The notes beneath the pieces are model-generated. The model ran no database searches. It was not told the DNA's origin and was given only the letters and a program-made list of their open reading frames with translations. The translations under genes were made by a program, and so were the position numbers. DNA of 64,000 nt from an uncultured bacterium (GTDB lineage Bacteria; Krumholzibacteriota; Krumholzibacteriia; LZORAL124-64-63), in assembly GCA_937910695.1 (NCBI GenBank), contig CALEMW010000190.1:1-64000 (forward strand), given 5' to 3'. Positions 58,601 through 64,000 of the stretch are shown in pieces; within the stretch, counting starts at the first letter, position 1, and each line of letters begins with the position of its first letter.

Positions 58601-58838
58601 TCTCGATGATCCGTTCGCAGAGGCCGTCGGTCAGCGGCTCGATGTAGGTGGCGTCGGCGATGTCGGGGTCGGTCATGATCGTGGCGGGATTGGAGTTCAC
58701 CAGCACCACGCGGTAGCCCTGCTCGCGCAGGGCCTTGCAGGCCTGCACGCCCGAGTAGTCGAACTCGCAGCCCTGGCCGATGGTGATGGGTCCCGAGCCG
58801 AGGATCATGATCGTGCGGATGTCGTCACGCCTGGGCAT
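55623..58838 (-). CDS. carB: Carbamoyl-phosphate synthase large chain
   Basis: 1071 aa, the usual length for CarB. The first domain opens [21 protein letters not shown], and the second half repeats it as [20 protein letters not shown]. Both ATP-grasp halves are present, with the C-terminal allosteric (MGS-like) domain after about residue 930. It makes carbamoyl phosphate from bicarbonate, ATP and ammonia supplied by CarA, for pyrimidines and arginine. The start overlaps the carA end by 14 nt. Confidence 0.97.
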   Translation of the reverse strand: MPRRDDIRTIMILGSGPITIGQGCEFDYSGVQACKALREQGYRVVLVNSNPATIMTDPDIADATYIEPLTDGLCERIIEIEQPDALLPTVGGQTGLNLAVELAERGVLEKHGVELLGANLASILIAEDRSRFKQAMLDAGLPVPPSRFVTSLDQVADAAAEIGFPALVRASRTLGGAGGGVAADLAELERIVAHGLRQSPVGEVLVERSLLGWKEYELEVMRDRADNFVVVCSIENVDPMGVHTGDSITVAPAQTLTDRELQHLRDLAREVMRAVGVETGGSNVQFAVDPASGETIIIEMNPRVSRSSALASKATGFPIAKLAALIAVGYTLDEIVNDITRETPASFEPSLDYCVVKIPRWNFEKFPGVDATLGPQMKSVGEVMAIGRTFPEALNKAIRGLEIGLDGFGSGLAAKYAPDPVSARLPTADRLFHLASLMAADREAGAAAAVDAGYDPWFTAQLRLILEAETELRAAPALNADLFRRVKRLGFSDALIAQVRCLATEEVRAARKACGVVPSYYRVDTCAAEFVAHTPYLYSCYERGCEAEPTDREKVMILGGGPNRIGQGIEFDYCCVQACWAFEELGYETIMVNCNPETVSTDYDTADRLYFEPLTLEDVLNVVELEKPTGVIVQFGGQTPINLTRALHDAGVPVWGTAPDAIELAEDRGRFGDLLRELDIDCPAWGMAHSLDEALDIAGRVGYPVLVRPSFVLGGRAMAIAYDDAQLEHFLAEATAASDGGPILIDQFIEDAFEVDVDAVADGTHVTVAGVMQHIEEAGVHSGDSACVLPPYKISQFHMSIIREYTEKLGLALGVRGLMNVQYALKDEVVYVIEVNPRASRTVPFVSKATGVSVARIAAQVQAGRTLAELGFTETPKVDGFFVKEAVMPFDKLPGVDVRLSPEMRSTGEVMGHASRFGHAFAKAQLAAGVKLPKSGAVLITVNEFDKSAAVKLGRDLHRMGFALFATEGTADALRRIDIPVTTAPKAGREGRTTVDLIEEGAVDLIINTPLGQRAYDDQAAMYAAAVRHKVPLLTTMSAAQAAVTGIKALREWQLKVRGMQKHHARHQGAS

Positions 58839-59970
58839 GGGCCTGCTCCTGCTGCATGAGATCGATGAAGGTGTCGAAGTGTCGATCCGAATCGTGGGGG
58901 CCGGGCGAGCTTTCCGGGTGGTACTGCACGGCGAAGGCCCGGTGGGAACGGGCTGCCAAGCCCTCGCAGCAGCCGTCGTTGAGGTTGGTCAGGGTGACCT
59001 CGACGTTGCCGGGCAAGGTCTTCGGATCCACCGCGAAACCGTGGTTGTGAGCCGAGATCTCTACCATTCCGCCTCCAGGAGCCCGTACAGGCTGGTTGCC
59101 GCCGCGGTGGCCGAACTTGAGCTTGTATGTCGTGGCGCCGAGGGCCAGGGCGAGGATCTGGTGTCCCAGGCAGATGCCGAAGATCGGAACGCGGCCGAGC
59201 AGGGCCCGCACATTTTCGACGGCGTAGGTCACCGCAGCGGGGTCGCCGGGTCCGTTGCTCAGGAACACGCCGTCGGGTTCGAGGGCCAGCACCGTTGCCG
59301 CCGGCGTATCGGCGGGCACCACCGTGATGCGGCAGCCCCTGGCCGCAAGCAGCCGCAGGATGTTGCGCTTGATGCCGAAGTCGTAGGCGACCACATGATG
59401 GACTCCCGTCGACGGTGTTGATGCTGAGCCTGGCCTCCACCAGTCCGCAGCCTCGGTCCATTCATACGGCGCAGCGCAGGACACTTCGCGGGCGAGGTCG
59501 AGGCCGCTCATGTCGCGGGTCGCGCGGGCCAGGGCGAGCAGGCGCTGGGGGTCGGGGTCGGCGGTCGACAGGGCGGCGCGCATGGCGCCCGCTTCCCGGA
59601 TGTGACGGACCAGGGCGCGGGTCTCCACGCCCGTCATGCCCGGTACGCCGTGATCCGACAGCCAGGCGGGCAGATCGCCGGACGCCCGCCAGCTGCTCGT
59701 GACAGGGCTGAGGTCGCGCACGACCAGGGCGGCGGCGTGGACGAGGCCGCTCTCGTCATCCAGGTCGTTGACGCCGGTATTGCCGATATGGACGGAGGTG
59801 AAGGTCACGAGCTGGCCGTGATAGGAGGGATCCGTCAGGATTTCCTGATAGCCGGTCATGCTGGTGTTGAATACGATCTCGCCGGTGGCGTCGACGCAGG
59901 CGCCGAAACCCAGTCCCGGCCAGACGGATCCGTCCTCGAGAACGAGCAGGGCGGGTGGATGCTGTGGCAT
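58825..59970 (-). CDS. carA: Carbamoyl-phosphate synthase small chain
   Basis: 381 aa, normal length. The N-terminal CarA domain has [17 protein letters not shown], and the class I glutaminase domain has the nucleophile C267 in G-I-C-L-G-H-Q and H/E in Q-Y-H-P-E-S-S. It releases ammonia from glutamine for CarB. First gene of carAB on the minus strand, divergent from the Fe-S protein gene. Confidence 0.97.
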   Translation of the reverse strand: MPQHPPALLVLEDGSVWPGLGFGACVDATGEIVFNTSMTGYQEILTDPSYHGQLVTFTSVHIGNTGVNDLDDESGLVHAAALVVRDLSPVTSSWRASGDLPAWLSDHGVPGMTGVETRALVRHIREAGAMRAALSTADPDPQRLLALARATRDMSGLDLAREVSCAAPYEWTEAADWWRPGSASTPSTGVHHVVAYDFGIKRNILRLLAARGCRITVVPADTPAATVLALEPDGVFLSNGPGDPAAVTYAVENVRALLGRVPIFGICLGHQILALALGATTYKLKFGHRGGNQPVRAPGGGMVEISAHNHGFAVDPKTLPGNVEVTLTNLNDGCCEGLAARSHRAFAVQYHPESSPGPHDSDRHFDTFIDLMQQEQAHAQA

Positions 59971-60196
59971 GGATACGTCCTCGCGCAGTGGACACGCGCG
60001 CTGGATCCCAGGGCGGCGACGACAGTCGCGCGGCCCGTCCAGGCGCTTACGGATACACGAGCGACCGGTATGAGGCCAGAGAAATCCCGCCCTGTTTTCG
60101 ACATCGCCCCGTCAATAGATCGACCGTCCCCTGGTGCAGACACTCCAACTCAGTATACAATCGCAATATCCGATCCTTGAAGGGAGGCCTCTCAGC
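59971..60196. promoter_or_regulatory. Divergent intergenic region between carA and the Fe-S protein gene
   Basis: 226 bp. Promoters for both directions are expected; no pyrimidine-type attenuator hairpin or clear promoter was identified. Confidence 0.35.
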
Positions 60197-61471
60197 ATGG
60201 CTCATCAGACCCTGAAAAACAGCTACGAACGCATGGTCGAACGCCTCAACCGGTTCCCGCAGGGCGCCCCACCGTCGCAACGCCTCTTCGACATCCTCTC
60301 GATCCTCGTCGACGAGCGGGAAGCAGCTCTCATCGCCCAATTGCCCATCAAGCCGTTCACGGCCGCCAAGGCGGCCCGTATCTGGAAAGTCGACGAGATG
60401 ACCGCCCGGCGTGATCTCGACGCCTTGGCGTCGCGGGCCATGCTCGTAGACATGGAGCGCCGCGGCGAGACCTGGTATGTGCTGCCCCCACCCATGGCTG
60501 GGTTCTTCGAGTTTTCCTTGATGCGCACCCGCGGCGACATCGATCAGGCGTCTCTGGCCAGGCTTTTTCACGAATATCTGAACGTGGAAGAGGACTTCGT
60601 CCGCGAGCTGTTCACCAGCGGGGAAACCCAGCTCGGGCGCGCGTTCGTGAACGAAGGCGTGCTGCCCGCCGACGAAGCCCTGCACGTTCTCGACCACGAG
60701 CGGGCGAGCGAGGTCGTGCGTACGGCGTCGGATCGGGGTGTGGGCATGTGCTACTGCCGGCACAAGAAGGAGCACCTGGGCACGGCCTGCAATGCCCCCA
60801 TGGACATCTGTATGACCTTCGGAGCGACGGCCACATCCCTGATCAGGCACGGTCATGTCCGTAGAGTGGATGAAGCGGAGTGTCTCGACCTGCTGGAGCA
60901 GGCCCGTGAACATGGCCTGGTGCAGTTCGGGGAAAACGTGCGTCGGCGCGTGAGCTTCGTCTGCAACTGTTGCGGTTGTTGTTGCGAGGCCATGCTTGCG
61001 GCCAAACGTTTCGCCTTTCTCCAGCCGGTGCACACCACGAACTGGCTGCCGGAGGTCGATCGCGGCGCATGCAACGGCTGCGGCAAGTGTGTGAATGCGT
61101 GTCCGGTGGAGGCGGTGGCCCTGGTCTCGGCCAACGACGCGAAGCGCCCGAAACTCCGCACCGCCAAGGTCGACTCGGATCTGTGCCTGGGGTGCGGCGT
61201 ATGTGTGCAGGCCTGTCCCACCGAGGGGTTGAAACTCCGACGACGGGCCGCCCGCGTGCTCACGCCGGCGACGACGGCCCACCGCACGGTCGTGATGGCC
61301 CTGGAGCGTGGTACGCTGCAGGATTTGTTGTGGGACGAACGAACGCTTTGGCACCACAGGGCTCTGGCGGCCGTATTCGGGGCGCTTTTGAAGCTGCCGC
61401 CCGTCCAGCGCCGTCTCGCCGCGAAGGCGTTGAAGTCCCGCTATGCGGAACGGCTGCTGTCGCGGGCTTGA
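60197..61471 (+). CDS. 4Fe-4S ferredoxin-type protein with N-terminal helix-turn-helix-like region
   Basis: 424 aa from ATG 60197 (AAGGGAGG 10 bp upstream); a start at 60134 is less likely. An N-terminal HTH-like segment (about 45-75, F-T-A-A-K-A-A-R-I-W-K-V-D-E-M-T-A-R-R-D) precedes a Cys-rich stretch (C-Y-C, then C-N-C-C-G-C-C-C) and two ferredoxin 4Fe-4S motifs, C-N-G-C-G-K-C-V-N-A-C-P and C-L-G-C-G-V-C-V-Q-A-C-P, at about 295-345. It is a cytoplasmic redox protein or oxidoreductase subunit; the partner is unknown. Confidence 0.85.
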   Translation: MAHQTLKNSYERMVERLNRFPQGAPPSQRLFDILSILVDEREAALIAQLPIKPFTAAKAARIWKVDEMTARRDLDALASRAMLVDMERRGETWYVLPPPMAGFFEFSLMRTRGDIDQASLARLFHEYLNVEEDFVRELFTSGETQLGRAFVNEGVLPADEALHVLDHERASEVVRTASDRGVGMCYCRHKKEHLGTACNAPMDICMTFGATATSLIRHGHVRRVDEAECLDLLEQAREHGLVQFGENVRRRVSFVCNCCGCCCEAMLAAKRFAFLQPVHTTNWLPEVDRGACNGCGKCVNACPVEAVALVSANDAKRPKLRTAKVDSDLCLGCGVCVQACPTEGLKLRRRAARVLTPATTAHRTVVMALERGTLQDLLWDERTLWHHRALAAVFGALLKLPPVQRRLAAKALKSRYAERLLSRA

Positions 61472-61493
61472 GGACCGTCTCCAGCGACGTTTC

Positions 61494-62357
61494 CTACCAG
61501 TGGTTGCTGTACATCAGCATCGGAAAGGCGATGAAGCTGCCGCCGTCGTCCGTCAGAGGACGGAACCCGCTCAGACTGAAGGAATGGGAGTCGCCGAAGA
61601 TGCGGAAGCCCAGGTTGATGAAGCCTTTCAGGTCGTCGTCTTCTTCGAGCAGGGTCGAAGAGCTCATATACTCAAGGAAGAATTTGCTGCGTCGAGTGAG
61701 CTGGGCGTCGGTGCCGATCAGGAATACGTTCTCGGTGTCGCCGTCGTCGTCGTAGGTGTGGTTGACCGTGACGTTCAGGCTGTTGTGGGCGTCGCCGATC
61801 CCAGCGACGACACCGAGCGAGCCGAAGTGGACATCTTCCAGCAGCGTGTAGCTGCCGACCAGGGCCAGACCCACGGGTTTTTCCTCCCGATCGATCAGCT
61901 TCAGCTTGCCGCCCAAACTGAGCATGATCACGTCGGCGGAGATGGGGAACAGCGTGCCGAAGCTCACGTTGAAGTCGTCCGAAAAGGCGTAGCCGAAGTT
62001 CAGAAAGAAAAGCTCGAAGTCGCGGAAGTAGGCATCGCCTTTGGCCAAGGTCGCGGGCGTGGGGCAGAACATCAGGGAGTTGAAGTCCGGGTCGGTCAGG
62101 ACACCGGAGCGGTCCGTGGCGCGGGCGATGCGGACGATGCTCTCTTGCGGAATCTCGATGATGCCCAGAGATCCGGAATCGAAGATGATCACGTCGTCGC
62201 GTATTTCGATGACGTGCCCGCTGAGCATGGTGCCGTCCTTGAGCAGGACTTCGTCGAGGTGCTGCACTTCCGGTGTCGTGACGCTGAATTCCGAAGGCGA
62301 TGCGGCGGCGCCGGCGGCCAGGACGAGCATTGAGATCAGCAACAAGATTCGTGTCAC
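61494..62357 (-). CDS. Exported beta-rich protein, probably outer membrane
   Basis: 287 aa from GTG 62357 (AGGAGA 7 bp upstream), signal peptide to A-A-A-S. An N-terminal strand-rich part (L-K-D-G-T-M-L-S-G-H-V-I-E-I, resembling a short SH3-like motif) is followed by a larger barrel-like region with F-F-L-N-F-G-Y and D-F-N-V-S-F-G-T-L, ending M-Y-S-N-H-W. No family recognised. It ends 22 bp from the convergent Fe-S gene and starts 22 bp after the thioesterase stop, so it may be cotranscribed with the thioesterase. Confidence 0.75.
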   Translation of the reverse strand: MTRILLLISMLVLAAGAAASPSEFSVTTPEVQHLDEVLLKDGTMLSGHVIEIRDDVIIFDSGSLGIIEIPQESIVRIARATDRSGVLTDPDFNSLMFCPTPATLAKGDAYFRDFELFFLNFGYAFSDDFNVSFGTLFPISADVIMLSLGGKLKLIDREEKPVGLALVGSYTLLEDVHFGSLGVVAGIGDAHNSLNVTVNHTYDDDGDTENVFLIGTDAQLTRRSKFFLEYMSSSTLLEEDDDLKGFINLGFRIFGDSHSFSLSGFRPLTDDGGSFIAFPMLMYSNHW

Positions 62358-62379
62358 GATGGCCTCTCCTTGCATACGG

Positions 62380-62775
62380 TTAAGAACGGGTCGGATCCAG
62401 GTTGGGGATCGGAGTCGGCTTTCCTTCGTCGTCCACGTTGACGAAGGTCACGTCGGCGCTGGTCACCGAGACGGGACCATGGCCGTCACGGCCTTCGGCC
62501 TCGACCTCGACGCGGATCGTCATAGACGTGCGGCCCACCCTCACCACGTCGGCGTACAGGCTCACGAGGTCGCCCACCTGTACGGGTTCGTGGAACTCCA
62601 CTTTGTCCATGGCCACCGTCACCACCTTGCGGCAGCCGTGGCGGGCGGCGGCCACGGCGCCGGCCTGGTCGATGCGGCTGAGGATCACGCCGCCGAAGAT
62701 GGTGCCGTGGGCGTTGGTGTCGCGGGGCATCATCAAAACGCGGATGGCTGGTTCGCGGGGGCAATCGGTCATCAT
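62380..62775 (-). CDS. Acyl-CoA thioesterase (YciA-like hotdog)
   Basis: 131 aa from ATG 62775 (GGAGG 6 bp upstream). Hotdog-fold motifs: N-A-H-G-T-I-F-G-G-V-I-L-S-R-I-D near the N-terminus and K-V-E-F-H-E-P-V-Q-V-G-D-L mid-protein, as in YciA/BFIT-type acyl-CoA hydrolases. It hydrolyses acyl-CoA thioesters in the cytoplasm; chain length is not predicted. Confidence 0.9.
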   Translation of the reverse strand: MMTDCPREPAIRVLMMPRDTNAHGTIFGGVILSRIDQAGAVAAARHGCRKVVTVAMDKVEFHEPVQVGDLVSLYADVVRVGRTSMTIRVEVEAEGRDGHGPVSVTSADVTFVNVDDEGKPTPIPNLDPTRS

Positions 62776-63020
62776 CGTCGGCCTCCGGGTCGGAGCGGCG
62801 CGCGGGGGTGCGGGCCGAGGGTCCGGTCGCATCGTATCGAAGGCTCAATCATGGGCCATGACCGAGGTAACGGCAACGCCTGTGCGGATGAAATGCCTTC
62901 GTTCGATGAGTTATCGGATCCGACAGAATGTCTCGGGGGACGTGGAAGTTGCAAAGAGGTGTATTCTAGGCGATCTTCCCGCCTCCGAATCGTGCCCGTT
63001 CCCGAGCCTAGAGGACCCCC
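62776..63020. promoter_or_regulatory. Divergent intergenic region between thioesterase and typA
   Basis: 245 bp that should hold promoters for both genes. No clear -35/-10 pair or hairpin was seen. Confidence 0.3.
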
Positions 63021-64000
63021 ATGGAGATCCGCAACGTCGCCATCATCGCCCACGTCGACCACGGGAAGACCACCCTCGTCGACCAGATCCTCCGCCAGTG
63101 CGACGTGTTCCGCGACGGCCAGGAGGTGCGCGAACGCATCCTCGACTCCAACGACCTCGAGCGCGAGCGCGGCATCACGATCACGGCCAAGAACTTCGCG
63201 GTGACCTACCACGGCGTGCGGATCAACCTCATCGACACTCCGGGCCACGCCGACTTCGGCGGTGAGGTGGAGCGCGTGCTCAAGATGGCCGACAGCGTGC
63301 TGCTGCTCGTAGACGCCTTCGAGGGCCCCATGCCCCAGACCCGCTTCGTGCTCCAGAAGGCGCTGCAGCTGAACCTCAAGCCCCTGGTCGTGATCAACAA
63401 GGTCGACCGTCACAACGCCCGGCCCCACGAAGTGCTCGACGAGATCTTCCACCTGTTCTGCGAGCTCAACGCCAACGACGAGCAGCTCGATTTCCGGGGC
63501 GTGTACGCCGCCGGACGCGACGGCTGGGCCATCGGCGAGCTGAACGACGAACGTGTGAATCTCTTCCCGCTGCTCGACATGATCGTCAAACACGTGCCCG
63601 CCCCCGAGGTCCAGGCCGGTCCCCTGCAGATGCTGGTGGCAGCCATGGACCACAGCGACTACGTGGGCCGCATCGGCATCGGCCGCATCATGCGCGGGTC
63701 GCTGAAGACAAAGGACAAGGTCGCCATCCTCAAGCGGGACGGCACGGTGGTCCAGTCCCAGATCAAACGGCTCTACGTGTTCGACAACTTGGGCAAGCTC
63801 GAGGTGCAGGAGGTCGGCTGCGGCGACATCTGCGCCGTGGTGGGCCTGGACAGCGTGGACATCGGCGACACCCTGGCCGATCCCGAGCATCCCGAACCCC
63901 TGCCCCTGATCGCGGTGGACGAGCCCACCCTGTCGCTCAACTTCATGACCAACGACAGCCCCTTCTACGGCAAGGACGGCAAGTACGTCACCAGCCGTCA
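63021..64000 (+). CDS. typA: Translational GTPase TypA/BipA (3' end outside window)
   Basis: 326 codons visible from ATG 63021 (GAGGA 5 bp upstream), running off the window edge. The P-loop is A10-H-V-D-H-G-K-T-T18, the switch I region R-E-R-G-I-T-I-T-A, the G3 motif D-T-P-G-H-A-D-F and G4 N-K-V-D. The pattern [18 protein letters not shown] and later Q-V-E-R/V-F-D-N-L-G is that of BipA (TypA), a ribosome-associated GTPase of stress and 50S assembly, usually about 600 aa. Only domains I-II are in view. Confidence 0.93.
   Translation, partial: MEIRNVAIIAHVDHGKTTLVDQILRQCDVFRDGQEVRERILDSNDLERERGITITAKNFAVTYHGVRINLIDTPGHADFGGEVERVLKMADSVLLLVDAFEGPMPQTRFVLQKALQLNLKPLVVINKVDRHNARPHEVLDEIFHLFCELNANDEQLDFRGVYAAGRDGWAIGELNDERVNLFPLLDMIVKHVPAPEVQAGPLQMLVAAMDHSDYVGRIGIGRIMRGSLKTKDKVAILKRDGTVVQSQIKRLYVFDNLGKLEVQEVGCGDICAVVGLDSVDIGDTLADPEHPEPLPLIAVDEPTLSLNFMTNDSPFYGKDGKYVTSR

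Noticed and set aside
62041-63204. Plus-strand frame running into the typA start
   Set aside because: It lies over the outer-membrane protein and thioesterase genes of the minus strand and is a shadow; typA starts at ATG 63021 in another frame.

Overview
The window is a GC-rich bacterial chromosome segment. It looks like an uncultured member of the FCB superphylum (Krumholzibacteriota, Eisenbacteria or Latescibacteria type). The evidence is four large secreted proteins ending in an NPFNPxT...G(V/Y)Y FlgD-like sorting domain, a TonB-dependent receptor, several small outer-membrane beta-barrels, lipoproteins, an LVIVD-repeat protein and a GACC-type Cys-rich segment. The phylum is inferred from style. 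No rRNA, tRNA, CRISPR array or insertion sequence was found.

Layout, left to right. 1-147: Gly-rich protein tail and its terminator. 249-4129: SUMF1-fold lipid/periplasmic protein, Tat-lipoprotein sulfatase, anaerobic sulfatase-maturating radical SAM enzyme (coupled by GTGA overlaps), then a small membrane protein. 4113-10113: two divergent FlgD-tailed secreted proteins. 10186-11799: hybrid histidine kinase. 11994-15232: TonB receptor and lipoprotein. 15242-22547: RND operon with one adaptor and two pumps. 22827-24398: STAS protein and a secreted protein with a short C-terminal W-S-x-L-K motif. 24705-29671: lipoprotein hydrolase and LVIVD-repeat FlgD protein. 29880-32169: ECF sigma factor, FecR-like anti-sigma factor and CPBP intramembrane protease, coupled by ATGA overlaps. 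32343-35369: spondin-domain lipoprotein and another FlgD-tailed protein. 35370-38160: decayed and low-GC accessory region with a GH29 fucosidase remnant, an AAA ATPase with a clear sigma70-like promoter, and a degenerate HNH gene. 38236-46166: beta-barrels, MmgE/PrpD protein, DUF2330 protein, and a pair of DUF3857/transglutaminase proteins, one of which has lost its catalytic Cys. 46292-50258: a tight operon for AcpS, an acyl-activating enzyme, a dedicated ACP, a KBL-type alpha-oxoamine synthase and a small protein. 50489-53843: DUF418 membrane protein and an asparagine-synthase-like protein without the glutaminase Cys. 54232-55553: two small secreted proteins with the W-S-x-L/V-K tail, the second broken by an in-frame TAG. 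55623-59970: carAB. 60197-62775: Fe-S protein, outer-membrane protein, thioesterase. 63021-end: typA/bipA, cut by the window edge.

The most interesting items are: (i) the AcpS/ligase/ACP/oxoamine-synthase cassette, which looks like a dedicated acyl-ACP plus amino-acid condensation route; (ii) a shared short C-terminal tail ([ST]WSx[LV]K..[YF]R) on three secreted proteins, a candidate sorting signal distinct from the FlgD-like domain; (iii) the sigma/anti-sigma/CPBP operon, which suggests proteolytic control of the anti-sigma factor; and (iv) the amber-interrupted secreted gene. All functional statements rest on motif reading without database searches.
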